Shown here piece by piece: positions 36,716 to 46,610 of a stretch of DNA of 64,000 nt. Source of the DNA: Acidisarcina polymorpha (GTDB taxonomy: Bacteria; Acidobacteriota; Terriglobia; Terriglobales; Acidobacteriaceae); contig NZ_CP030840.1 in the NCBI RefSeq assembly GCF_003330725.1, forward strand, positions 4,216,001 to 4,280,000, in the 5' to 3' direction. The stretch's first letter is position 1, and each line of letters starts with the position of its first letter. A program made the position numbers and the translations under genes. Under the pieces are notes generated by a model. The model was given only the letters and a program-made list of their open reading frames with translations, did no database searches and was not told the DNA's origin.

Positions 36716-37759
36716 TCAGATAGGTCGAGCCGGCGACGAGCGAACGGCCCGACGCCGGCTCGACTCTCGGACGATAAGCTTCGGCTCGACCAGCAAGGTT
36801 TGAGGGGCTCCTGCTTCTTTCCGCTTCAGTAGGCTCAACGTTAGTTTGGCTGCATTTCGACCGAGGGTAGCGCTCTCTTGATCGACGCTCGAGAGGGGAA
36901 CGCGGAGCAACTCCGCGTAGTTGGCGTTGCCGCACCCTACCAATGCCACATCATCGGGAATGCGGAGACCTCCTTCAAGGATCGCTTTCATGGCCCCGAG
37001 CGCGACCGGATCGTTGTAGCAAAAGACTCCGTCGGGCCGCGGCTTCAGCTTGAGCAGTTGTTTCATGCCGTCGTACCCACGTCGCTCCGCCCCGTCGTCG
37101 CCCCGGGGATAGCTGACGGTATATTCGGTGGGCATCCTGATTCCATGTTTGGCCAGGGTTGCGGAGTATCCTGCTTGTCGGTCCACCGCGGTGCTGACGA
37201 TTGAGCCTCCGATGTGGGCGATGGTGCGGCATCCGATATCAATCAGGTGCTCAGTCGCGAGCGATGCAGCGGCTTGGTCGTCGATTCCGACAAAGTTTGC
37301 CGCGACATGGGCAAACCTTCGGTCCAGCAGAACACACGGAGTTTGTTGCGACTCGATGGTGGTAAAGCTATCGGCATCTGCACGCACTGAAGCAAGAATC
37401 ACTGCATCGACCCGCCGCGCGAGCATCTGTTCAACTTCCTTGCGCTCCAAAGCCGGATCATCCTCCGAGAAGGAGAGGATCAGGCTGTAGCCATGAGAGC
37501 GCAACACCGAAGAAAGGCCCTTAGCGACCGTAGCAAAGAACGGATGGGTCAGATCCGGAACAATTAGACCGATCAGGCACATACGTCCGGTGACCAGGGC
37601 CCGTGCTGCCAGATTGGGGCGGTAATTGAGTTCCTTCATGCGCCGCAGTACTCGACGACGAGTTTCCGCCCCGATGTCGGAATGGTTGTGGAGCACCTTG
37701 GATACCGTGACCACAGACACTCCGAGGTCCTTGGCTATATCCTTCATGGTTGTCGCCAT
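36716..37759 (-). CDS. LacI-family transcriptional regulator
   Basis: A 347-residue repressor-type protein. The N-terminal helix-turn-helix is ATTMKDIAKDLGVSVVTVSKVLHN, followed by the hinge helix (NLAARALVTGR) and a periplasmic-binding-like sugar-sensing domain (LIGLIVPDLTHPFFATVAKGL, VALVGCGNANYAELL, LSSVDQESATLGR). It is divergent from the sugar-acid cluster at 37897-43753 and most likely controls it and itself. A 16-bp perfect palindrome overlaps its start codon. The inducer is unknown; an L-fucose-like sugar or acid is a reasonable guess from the neighbours. Confidence 0.93.
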   Translation of the reverse strand: MATTMKDIAKDLGVSVVTVSKVLHNHSDIGAETRRRVLRRMKELNYRPNLAARALVTGRMCLIGLIVPDLTHPFFATVAKGLSSVLRSHGYSLILSFSEDDPALERKEVEQMLARRVDAVILASVRADADSFTTIESQQTPCVLLDRRFAHVAANFVGIDDQAAASLATEHLIDIGCRTIAHIGGSIVSTAVDRQAGYSATLAKHGIRMPTEYTVSYPRGDDGAERRGYDGMKQLLKLKPRPDGVFCYNDPVALGAMKAILEGGLRIPDDVALVGCGNANYAELLRVPLSSVDQESATLGRNAAKLTLSLLKRKEAGAPQTLLVEPKLIVRESSRRRAVRSSPARPI

Positions 37760-37772
37760 AATCCGGATTATG
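37757..37772. promoter_or_regulatory. Perfect 16-bp palindrome, candidate LacI-type operator
   Basis: CATAATCCGGATTATG is its own reverse complement. It covers the start codon of the LacI gene and faces the sugar-acid cluster 125 bases away. LacI-family sites are typically 14-20 bp palindromes with a central CG or CCGG. It is well placed for autoregulation by blocking transcription or translation start. Confidence 0.65.
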
Positions 37773-37896
37773 TCACGTCCTGTTGCGTTGGCAGAAAGAA
37801 CACAAGCTGCGCGACCTGAATTGGAAAGCCGATTTAAGATTCTTGCAACGGCGGTCTATGGCCGGCATCGGAGTTCAATCGTGAGCAGAGGAATGA

Positions 37897-38781
37897 ATGC
37901 GGAAATTGTTGATCGATGCGCACCAGCATTTCTGGAAATACGACCCGTTGGAGTACGGTTGGATCGACGAGACCCTCTCGGCTCTGCGGTACGACTTTCT
38001 GCCAGAGAATCTTCTTCCTGATCTGGGAGCAGCCGGAGTTGGCGGAACGGTTGCGGTTCAGGCGCGACAAACACTTGAGGAGACCGACTGGCTGCTTCAG
38101 CTCGCCAAGGAACACGCGTTTATCTACGGTGTTGTCGGCTGGGCGCCGATCGCTGATCGTGTCGATTTTCCCCGGCAACTGGAGAGGCTATCCCATGCCT
38201 CCAAGCTCAAAGGCCTGCGGCATGTCGTACAGGGTGAACCCGACGGCTTTCTCGCCGACAGTGACTTCAACGCGGGGATCGCTGCATTACAGCCGAGCGG
38301 TCTGGTCTACGACATCCTCATCGTCGAGCGGCAGCTGCCCGAAGCCATTGCCTTTGTCGATCGTCATCCAAATCAGATCTTTGTTCTCGACCATCTCGCC
38401 AAGCCCCTTATCGCCAAGGGAGAGCTTTCGCCGTGGTCAAGCAACATCATGGAGCTGGCCCGGCGCGAGAATGTCTTCTGCAAGATCTCCGGGATAGTGA
38501 CCGAGGCGAACTGGGGAAGCTGGACAGCCGAGACCCTCGCCCCCTACATTGATATCGTGCTACGCGCCTTCTCACCGCGGCGAGTGATGGTCGGATCCGA
38601 CTGGCCTGTGTGTACGGTAGCCAGCAGCTACGCGAAGTGGTTCGCGACCCTCCACCGCTTGCTTGAAGACTTATCTGATTCGGAGCGGGAGCGCATTTTG
38701 AACGGCACGGCGCTTGAAGTCTATCGGATACAAGAAGACAATCGATTCGATAAAACGCACCATTTGGAAGGAGCTCGATGA
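37897..38781 (+). CDS. L-fuconolactonase-type amidohydrolase
   Basis: A 294-residue TIM-barrel metal-dependent hydrolase of the COG3618/fuconolactonase family. DAHQHFWKYDPLEYGWID at the N-terminus holds the metal His residues; the barrel continues with GLRHVVQGEPD, FVLDHLAKP, CKISGIVTE and the conserved Asp in VMVGSDWPVC. It would open a sugar-acid lactone such as L-fucono- or L-rhamnono-1,4-lactone in the cytoplasm. GCAGAGGA precedes ATG 37897. Its last four bases overlap the ATG of the next gene, a sign of translational coupling. Confidence 0.9.
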   Translation: MRKLLIDAHQHFWKYDPLEYGWIDETLSALRYDFLPENLLPDLGAAGVGGTVAVQARQTLEETDWLLQLAKEHAFIYGVVGWAPIADRVDFPRQLERLSHASKLKGLRHVVQGEPDGFLADSDFNAGIAALQPSGLVYDILIVERQLPEAIAFVDRHPNQIFVLDHLAKPLIAKGELSPWSSNIMELARRENVFCKISGIVTEANWGSWTAETLAPYIDIVLRAFSPRRVMVGSDWPVCTVASSYAKWFATLHRLLEDLSDSERERILNGTALEVYRIQEDNRFDKTHHLEGAR

Positions 38782-39782
38782 AAGCAGCGGTCCTACAAGC
38801 GCCCGGGGAAATGATCATTGAAGATCGCCCGGAGCCGGCGCCGAGAGACGGCGATGTGTTGTTGAAGGTCGACATGATCGGACTCTGCGGCAGTGATTTA
38901 AACTCCTACCGCGGCAAGAATCCGATGGTGAGCTTCCCGCGCGTTCCCGGGCATGAAGTCTCGGCTACGGTTGTCGAGGCTACCGGCGCCCTAAAGGCGG
39001 GAGATCAGGTGACGATGTCTCCCTATACCAGCTGCGGCAAGTGCGCGGCTTGCCGGCGTGGCCGGCCGAATGCCTGCCAGAATAATCAGACTCTAGGGGT
39101 GCAACGAGACGGAGGTCTGACCGAGTATCTTGCCGTTCCCGCGGAGAAGCTCTATACCGCGCGCCTCAGTTTGAAAGAGCTTTGCCTGGTTGAGCCCCTG
39201 ACGGTTGGCTTTCATGCCGCTGCAAGAGGAAGGGTGACGGTCAACGACGTGGTGGCCGTCATCGGCTGCGGCGGCGTCGGTCTGGGGGCGGTGGCTGCCT
39301 CAGGTTTTTGCGGCGCCCGTACAATCGCGATCGATGTCGACGACGCCAAGCTGGAGATCGCTCGGAAGGCTGGAGCGACTGATCTGATCAATACAAATCG
39401 ACACGATCTGCACACAAAGCTCAGTGAGCTTACGGATGGCATGGGCCCCGACGTGATTATCGAGGCAATCGGCTTACCCAGTACTTTCCGCGCGGCGGTG
39501 GAAGAAGTGGCTTTCACCGGGAGGGTCGTCTACATCGGGTACGCCAAAGAACCAGTCGCCTACGAGACTCGCCTCTTCGTGCAGAAGGAACTGGACATCT
39601 TAGGTTCACGCAACGCTCTTCCTGAGGATTTTCGTGCAGTAATCTCCATGCTGGAAGAGCATCGGTTTCCCGTCGAGGACGCGGTGAGTACGATTGTGCC
39701 TCTGGATGAAGTTCCGAAAGCGCTCGCTGCCTGGAGCGCGGATCCGGCGAGTTTCACTAAAATCATGATTCAAGTCAGTTAG
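38778..39782 (+). CDS. Zinc-dependent alcohol dehydrogenase (MDR family)
   Basis: A 334-residue medium-chain dehydrogenase. It has the catalytic zinc site (GLCGSDLNSYRG, PGHE), the structural zinc cysteines (CGKCAACRRGRPNAC), and a Rossmann NAD motif GCGGVGLGAVAASG. It resembles threonine/L-galactonate/sorbitol dehydrogenases. In this cluster it would oxidise a sugar to the lactone or a sugar-acid hydroxyl to a ketone; which step is not fixed by sequence. ATG overlaps the stop of the fuconolactonase gene (ATGA). Confidence 0.9.
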   Translation: MKAAVLQAPGEMIIEDRPEPAPRDGDVLLKVDMIGLCGSDLNSYRGKNPMVSFPRVPGHEVSATVVEATGALKAGDQVTMSPYTSCGKCAACRRGRPNACQNNQTLGVQRDGGLTEYLAVPAEKLYTARLSLKELCLVEPLTVGFHAAARGRVTVNDVVAVIGCGGVGLGAVAASGFCGARTIAIDVDDAKLEIARKAGATDLINTNRHDLHTKLSELTDGMGPDVIIEAIGLPSTFRAAVEEVAFTGRVVYIGYAKEPVAYETRLFVQKELDILGSRNALPEDFRAVISMLEEHRFPVEDAVSTIVPLDEVPKALAAWSADPASFTKIMIQVS

Positions 39783-39817
39783 ATGGCCATTTGAGTATCG
39801 AGAGGAAGTAGAAGCTG

Positions 39818-41146
39818 ATGGCACAGATCTATGTCTCACCTAGCGCGGCCAGTGCATTGCCCGACGATGGCACGCGTCCAGCGATGCTGCCGCCGGGTCT
39901 GCTGGTTCCATTTTTTCTGGTGACCGCGCTTTTCTTCCTTTGGGCGATCCCGAACAACATGAACGATGTGCTCATTCCGCAGTTCATGAAGTCGTTTGAG
40001 CTTTCTCGCTTTCAGGCCGTGCTGGTGCAGTCGGCGTTCTATATGGGATATTTTCTACTCGCCATGCCGGCAGCGTTGTTGATGAAGCGGATCGGCTACA
40101 AGGCCGGGATCATCATCGGCTTGTTGCTTTTCAGTGTCGGCACGCTCCTCTTCTGGCCAGCAGCGGTGGTCCAGAGCTACAACTTCTTCCTGCTGGCGCT
40201 GTTTGTCATCGCAAGTGGCCTCGCCTTCCTGGAGACCGCCGCCAACCCTTTCATCGCCCAGCTCGGCGATCCGCGCAGCTCCGAGCGGCGACTCAACTTT
40301 TCCCAAGCGTTTAATCCGCTGGGCGCGATTACTGCGGCATTCATCGGCACTAAATTCATTTTTTCCGGCATCAAGCTATCTCCGGCTCAGGTCACGGCAA
40401 TGCAGGCGGCGAACACTTACAAGTCCTACTTGCAGCAGGAGACGCTGCGAGTCAAGGGGCCATACATCGTGCTAAGCATCATCACCCTGGTTTGGGCTGG
40501 GCTTATCCTGCGCACGAAGTTCCCTGACATTCAAAGTGAGCACGAACATGCCGGAGAAGACGCAAGTTTCCGCCACCTCATAAGTCAGCGGCATTTTGTA
40601 TTAGGGGTACTCGCGCAGTTTCTATACGTGGGAGCCCAGGTAGGTACCTGGAGCTACTTCATTACCTACGTGGAAGACTACACTCTGCAGCCGGAGCGAG
40701 TCGCAGGCTATTTTCTTACCGGCACCCTCGCTGCATTCGGCATCGGCCGATTCGCCTCAGCCGGGTTGATGAAGTACGTAAAGCCGAACATGTTGATGGG
40801 CATCTTCAGCGTGATCAATGTTGGATTGCTGATGATTGCGGTCTTTCATCCAGGATGGGCGGGCTTGTGGGCGGTCTTCTTTACTAGTCTTTTCATGTCC
40901 CTTATGTTCCCAACGATCTTCGCGCTGGGCATCAAGAATCTTGGTCCTAGCACGAAGATAGGTGGTTCGGTAATTATCATGTCGATTGTTGGCGGAGCGG
41001 TGCTTCCGCTCATCATGGGTCTTATTTCGGTGCATTTCCACAATCTGGCACTCGCCTATCTGGTACCGATGGCGGCCTTCGCCGCGATTGGCTATTACTC
41101 GTTCTACGGCTCGGAAGTAAGGGACCCGGTCCCCGGCGACCGATAG
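39818..41146 (+). CDS. fucP: FucP-type sugar:H+ symporter
   Basis: A 442-residue, 12-helix MFS transporter closely like E. coli FucP. FFLWAIPNNMNDVLIPQF and FLETAANPFIAQLGDP are nearly the FucP sequences and carry the counterparts of its essential Asp46 and Glu135 (here Asp50 and Glu139). It would bring L-fucose or a related sugar into the cytoplasm with a proton. It lies 35 bases after the dehydrogenase and belongs to the same unit. Close relatives also move glucose, galactose or N-acetylglucosamine, so the substrate is not certain. Confidence 0.9.
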   Translation: MAQIYVSPSAASALPDDGTRPAMLPPGLLVPFFLVTALFFLWAIPNNMNDVLIPQFMKSFELSRFQAVLVQSAFYMGYFLLAMPAALLMKRIGYKAGIIIGLLLFSVGTLLFWPAAVVQSYNFFLLALFVIASGLAFLETAANPFIAQLGDPRSSERRLNFSQAFNPLGAITAAFIGTKFIFSGIKLSPAQVTAMQAANTYKSYLQQETLRVKGPYIVLSIITLVWAGLILRTKFPDIQSEHEHAGEDASFRHLISQRHFVLGVLAQFLYVGAQVGTWSYFITYVEDYTLQPERVAGYFLTGTLAAFGIGRFASAGLMKYVKPNMLMGIFSVINVGLLMIAVFHPGWAGLWAVFFTSLFMSLMFPTIFALGIKNLGPSTKIGGSVIIMSIVGGAVLPLIMGLISVHFHNLALAYLVPMAAFAAIGYYSFYGSEVRDPVPGDR

Positions 41147-41279
41147 CTCCTCGTTCCCGTCTTTATCAGCGTTGTTCTCGACGGCCGCTCTTGACGAACG
41201 TCAACATCGGCATTTGAGTTCAGTCTCTTGCATGCTCGCCGGTGTAGTATGACGAGAAAGTTCTCACCGGGGTGATTGC

Positions 41280-42656
41280 ATGCGAGGTTTCAATCGAAAC
41301 AACTTCAACCGTCGCAACCTGCTCAAGTCTTCCGCGGCCTTGCTGGCAGGTAGTGCTCTTGGGCGGTCTTGGTTCATAGCGGAAGCAGAACCGGCGATCA
41401 AGAACGTTAACCTCGCTTCCAGTCCATCAACACTGAAGATTACAGATATGCGCTATGCCGTGGTCGTTAAGCCCGGACCTAGCCCCTGCGTGATTATTCG
41501 TCTCGACACCAACCAGGGCGTGTACGGGCTTGGCGAAGTACGCGACATCGCCGGCCCTCAATATGCACTGGTTCTGAAAAGCCGCATCATTGGCGAAAAT
41601 CCACTCAATGTCGATTACCTTTTTCAGAAGATTGCCCAGTTCGGGGGTGGTTCCCGCCAGGCCGGAGGCGTATGCGCAGTCGAGATGGCGCTATGGGACA
41701 TCGCCGGCAAGGTCTACAACTGCCCGGTCTACCAGATGCTTGGCGGCAAATGGCGCGACGGCATCCGCATCTACGCCGACACGACCGAGTCGAAGGACCC
41801 GCAGGAGTATGGCAGGCGAGCCAGGGAACGCAAGGCGATGGGGCTGACCTGGATGAAGATGGATCTTGGTATCGATACCTTGGAGGGAATTCCGAATACC
41901 GTCATGCAGCCTGCGGGACAAAGCACCTGGGAGTTCCGCAACCAGCCTCACCCGTTCATGGCCGCCGAAGTTACTGATAAGGGAATCGACCGGCTCTGCG
42001 AGTACGTGGCTGCAGTGCGAGACGCGATCGGCTACGACATGCCGCTATCGATGGACCACCTCGGCCATATCGGCGTCAAGTCGGTCATCAAGCTGGGCAA
42101 AGCTTACGAGAAGTTCAATCTCGAGTGGATGGAAGACGTAATCCCCTGGTATTACACCGATCTGCTGAAGGAGATCACCCAGGCAAGCCCAACACCCACC
42201 CTTACGGGCGAGGACATCTACGAGATCAAGGACTTCGAAACGCTCTGCAGCAATCATGCCGTGGATAAGATCCATCCCGATCTCGAGACTTCCGGCGGGA
42301 TCCTCCGCACCCACAAGATCGGCGACATGGCCTATGGATATGGAGTGCCGATGGCGATGCACTTCGCGGGAACGCCGGTGGGCTGCATGGCGAACGTGCA
42401 CTGCGCGGCGGCCACCCGAAACTTCCTGGCGCTCGAGAACCATTCGCTCGATGTACCGTTCTGGCAGGATCTAGTTACCGGCATCGAGAAGCCCATTATC
42501 AACAAGGGATTCATTAAGGTACCGGACGCTCCAGGCCTCGGCATTACCCTGGTTGACGAAGTAGTCAAACAGCATCTGAAGCCGGGCACCGGCTATTTCG
42601 AGCCGACACCGATGTGGGATGAAAAGCAATCCTGGGATGATGCGCTCTTCAGCTAA
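41280..42656 (+). CDS. Tat-exported enolase-superfamily sugar-acid dehydratase-like protein
   Basis: A 458-residue protein of the mandelate racemase/muconate-lactonising enzyme group. The N-terminus has a Tat signal: NRRNLLKSSAALLAGSALG. The N-terminal capping domain is followed by the barrel with KMDLGID, metal-ligand-like Asp/Glu in LSMDHLGHIG, WMEDVIPW and TGEDIYE, and late His in MAMHFAGTPVG. Members of this group dehydrate acid sugars such as D-galactonate, D-mannonate or L-fuconate. Sugar-acid dehydratases are normally cytoplasmic, so export is unusual. GGGGTGA precedes ATG 41280. Confidence 0.85.
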   Translation: MRGFNRNNFNRRNLLKSSAALLAGSALGRSWFIAEAEPAIKNVNLASSPSTLKITDMRYAVVVKPGPSPCVIIRLDTNQGVYGLGEVRDIAGPQYALVLKSRIIGENPLNVDYLFQKIAQFGGGSRQAGGVCAVEMALWDIAGKVYNCPVYQMLGGKWRDGIRIYADTTESKDPQEYGRRARERKAMGLTWMKMDLGIDTLEGIPNTVMQPAGQSTWEFRNQPHPFMAAEVTDKGIDRLCEYVAAVRDAIGYDMPLSMDHLGHIGVKSVIKLGKAYEKFNLEWMEDVIPWYYTDLLKEITQASPTPTLTGEDIYEIKDFETLCSNHAVDKIHPDLETSGGILRTHKIGDMAYGYGVPMAMHFAGTPVGCMANVHCAAATRNFLALENHSLDVPFWQDLVTGIEKPIINKGFIKVPDAPGLGITLVDEVVKQHLKPGTGYFEPTPMWDEKQSWDDALFS

Positions 42657-42820
42657 GGCAATGCCTGAGGGCGGAGCCATGACCGTCTGCCCAGCGCACC
42701 TTCTCTAAGCCGTGAATGGCCATTCGCAAGGATAGCCAGAGCCGTTAACGCGTTAGTCGATCACAGGCCGTTCCAGGCTTCGCCGGCCATCCGCAGAGTT
42801 CGACAAGTTGAGGAGAATCC

Positions 42821-43753
42821 ATGAAAAGTGTTCTTCAAGCCGTCCTGCTTCTTTGCATGATCTTGTCCGCAGTACCTGGATTTTCTCAGGTAAAGATGAC
42901 TAAAGAACAGATGATGTTCTATACGTCCGATTGGAAAGGTGACCGCTTTCCCGACGGACGGCCCAAGATACCCGATGATCTCATCAAGCGCTCGCTCGAT
43001 GTATCGATTGAGGACGTTTGGGATTATTTGCGTAGCCGCGGTTATAAGTGCCAGTTCGATGGCGGATGGCAGGCCCTCCACATCGAAAAACCCTTTGCAG
43101 GACGGGCGCTGACCGCGCAATATATGCCGTTGCGTCCCGATATGGCGAGTGCCATCGCTGCCGAGGGGAAGGCGGAGGGGCGGGTTAGCGGTAACAATAG
43201 CTGGCCTATCAATGAACTGCAGATCGGAGATGTGTACGTCGCCGATGGCTTCGGCAAGATTGTCGAAGGCACCCTGATCGGCTCCAACCTCGGAAACGGG
43301 ATCGCCGCGCACACTCACACCGGTTTCGTCTTCGACGCCGGGATCCGCGATCAGGAAGAAAATCGGGAGATCCCAAACTTCAATGGCTTTTACCGCGGCT
43401 ACGATCCGTCGGCCTGGGCAGACATGACACTGACGGCCATCAACGCTCCGGTTCGTATCGGCCGGGCCGTCGTTTTGCCGGGAGATCTTGTCTTGGCCAA
43501 GACCGATGGGGTGATCTTCATTCCAGCGATTCTGGCTGAAGCGGCTATCAGCTCGGCAGAGTTCACCAACCTCGAAGATGCCTTCAACTTCGAACTCAAT
43601 AAGGCCGGCAAGAATGGAGCGGAATTTGAAGGTGGCTGGACGCCGCAAAAGTACGATGCCTTAGCCAAATGGATCGACGCGCACCCGGATCAACTGAAGA
43701 TGTCGCACGCTGAGTTTGACGCTATTCTCGCCAAGAGAAAACAGCAGAAATAG
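42821..43753 (+). CDS. Exported RraA-family protein, candidate 2-keto acid aldolase
   Basis: A 310-residue protein of the RraA/HMG aldolase family. It begins with a Sec signal (VLQAVLLLCMILSAVPGFSQ). The RraA core runs from about residue 55 to 250 (IEDVWDYLRSRGYK, IGDVYVADGFGK, GSNLGNGIAAHTHTGFVFDAGIRDQEE). Despite the name 'ribonuclease regulator', many family members are class II pyruvate aldolases, with the Arg and Asp of a G-x-R-D motif binding pyruvate and a metal; GIRDQEE fits. It lies after the exported dehydratase, so the pair could make a keto-acid and split it outside the cytoplasm. GAGGA precedes ATG 42821. Confidence 0.85.
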   Translation: MKSVLQAVLLLCMILSAVPGFSQVKMTKEQMMFYTSDWKGDRFPDGRPKIPDDLIKRSLDVSIEDVWDYLRSRGYKCQFDGGWQALHIEKPFAGRALTAQYMPLRPDMASAIAAEGKAEGRVSGNNSWPINELQIGDVYVADGFGKIVEGTLIGSNLGNGIAAHTHTGFVFDAGIRDQEENREIPNFNGFYRGYDPSAWADMTLTAINAPVRIGRAVVLPGDLVLAKTDGVIFIPAILAEAAISSAEFTNLEDAFNFELNKAGKNGAEFEGGWTPQKYDALAKWIDAHPDQLKMSHAEFDAILAKRKQQK

Positions 43754-43936
43754 GCACAACCAATCTCGCGCGACCCAGGTCGTACCTGTGTATGGTGCGC
43801 TGGGGGCTCAGAAGGCCCTTGCCTCCGCTTTTGAGTGCGGGTTCAACGGTATGAACCATAGAGGCGAAAAGTCAATCGCCGGACCCCACTTTGTGCGAAC
43901 CTGAATATTGAACGATCCATGCAAAGGAACATAGCG

Positions 43937-43993
43937 ATGAACAAGATAGATGTTGTCCTGCTACCAGCAAACAAGGCCGGGTGCCAGGAGTAG
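43937..43993 (+). CDS. Possible 18-codon leader ORF before the GT21 gene
   Basis: AAAGGA precedes an ATG that opens MNKIDVVLLPANKAGCQE and stops with TAG directly before the ATG of the next gene. The ribosome binding site of that gene lies inside the short ORF (CAGGAG at 43985-43990). This suits translational coupling, but a short open frame of this length can be chance. Confidence 0.35.
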   Translation: MNKIDVVLLPANKAGCQE

Positions 43994-45184
43994 ATGCTGA
44001 CTTTCACCGTGCGCGACATCTTGATCGGGATCGCCGCTATTCCCTTTATTTATTACGCGATCGCGCTTTTTAGCAGCATAAGATTTTTCTTGGGCAGCCG
44101 TGCCGCGTCGCCTGTTGGTTTTACTCCGCCGATCAGCAACCTTAAGCCGGTGCGCGGCCTGGATCCAGATGCCTACGAAAACTATGCGAGCTTCTGCCGG
44201 CAAGACTACCCGGACTATGAAGTTCTATTCTGTGTCGGCGATACCACCGACCCCGTGTTACCGGTTTTGCAGCGCCTCACGCGAGACTTCCCAGACTGCA
44301 AGATCCGGATCGTGATCGGATCGGGCCGCACAGCCACCAACGATAAAGTGGCCAAGCTGGCGCGAATGGTGGATGAGGCCGCGTACGAGCACCTTGTCAT
44401 CAGCGACAGCGACGTGCGGGTGGAACCGGATTACCTGCGTAGACTTATCGCACCGTTATCCGACCCTAAAGTCGGCGCCGTGACATGCTTCTATGTTCCC
44501 ACCGAGGAGACCAGCTGGGTGCAGCGGCTTCAGGATGTTGGCATGCTGTCGGACTTCTATCCAGGAATTCTAGTGGCGAAGCAGTTGGATGGAGTTAAAT
44601 TCGCGTTAGGGCCGACGATCGCGACCACCCGAGCCCGCCTGCATGCATTTGGAGGATACTCCGCAATTGAAAACCAGCCAGCCGACGATCTACTGGTCGG
44701 GCGTCTTATTGCGGAGCAGGGATGCGAGGTTGTTCTTCTACCCTATGCCATCACGACCGTTCCCGATTACCAGTCGCTGAGCGAGTTGTTCTACAAGCGC
44801 CTACGCTGGATCACAGTGATGCGCCACATGCGCCCATGGGGGCATCTCGGTCTGATCTTTACCTTGGGTCTGCCCTGGGCCCTTATGGCGGTGGCGGTTG
44901 ATCCAACGCCAGCCATCGCGGTCACCTACCTCGGCGGATATTTTGTGGTCCGCGCAGCATTGACTGCTCTAGTAGGTGGCTGGGGTCTCAAGCAAAAGGG
45001 AGTCTGGAAAAAACTCGCGTGGATTCCGGTATGGGATGCTATGGCCAGCCTGATCTGGCTGGCCAGTTTTGCCCGTAGAACGATCCGATGGCGAGGAAGG
45101 GATTACCTCATTCGCAATGGTGAGCTCGTACCTCTTTTGCCTGCAGAACCACACGCAAATGCCGGAAGTGAGGTCATTCCATAG
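43994..45184 (+). CDS. GT21-type (HpnI/ceramide glucosyltransferase-like) membrane glycosyltransferase
   Basis: A 396-residue membrane protein. An N-terminal transmembrane helix (IGIAAIPFIYYAIALF) is followed by a cytosolic GT-A domain with the LKPVRGLDPDAYENYASFCRQDYPDYEVLFC start, DSDVRV, the DDLLVGR acid motif and a K-R-LRW box before the C-terminal helices. This is the order seen in ceramide glucosyltransferase and in HpnI, which adds GlcNAc to bacteriohopanetetrol. No other hopanoid genes are adjacent, but the next genes on the opposite strand make UDP-sulfoquinovose, so the donor or acceptor may differ from HpnI. Confidence 0.85.
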   Translation: MLTFTVRDILIGIAAIPFIYYAIALFSSIRFFLGSRAASPVGFTPPISNLKPVRGLDPDAYENYASFCRQDYPDYEVLFCVGDTTDPVLPVLQRLTRDFPDCKIRIVIGSGRTATNDKVAKLARMVDEAAYEHLVISDSDVRVEPDYLRRLIAPLSDPKVGAVTCFYVPTEETSWVQRLQDVGMLSDFYPGILVAKQLDGVKFALGPTIATTRARLHAFGGYSAIENQPADDLLVGRLIAEQGCEVVLLPYAITTVPDYQSLSELFYKRLRWITVMRHMRPWGHLGLIFTLGLPWALMAVAVDPTPAIAVTYLGGYFVVRAALTALVGGWGLKQKGVWKKLAWIPVWDAMASLIWLASFARRTIRWRGRDYLIRNGELVPLLPAEPHANAGSEVIP

Positions 45185-45195
45185 AGCAAAGCCCG

Positions 45196-45217
45196 GTGGG
45201 CGCAGGGAGACGCCCAC
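45196..45217. terminator. Hairpin between convergent genes
   Basis: GTGGGCG (45196-45202) pairs perfectly with CGCCCAC (45211-45217) around an 8-base loop between the convergent 3' ends of the GT21 gene and sqdB. There is no T-run on either side. Confidence 0.5.
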
Positions 45218-45254
45218 AGGGCGTCACGCCTGCTTCCGGAGTAACCGAAACTCC

Positions 45255-46481
<1,227 letters not shown>

Positions 46482-46610
46482 TCATTGTCAAGTGCTTGTA
46501 TCGACGTACTCTTTCGGTTTTGGGTTGCATCGACTGGCTGGGAGGCAACCCTAAAGATCATTTCTGTAAACTCCAAACCAGCGATGGTTGGAGGCGATTC
46601 GTTGACACGG

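Noticed and set aside
42761-43648. 295-codon minus-strand frame antisense to the RraA-like gene
   Set aside because: The plus-strand gene has a signal peptide, a ribosome site and family homology; the antisense has none.
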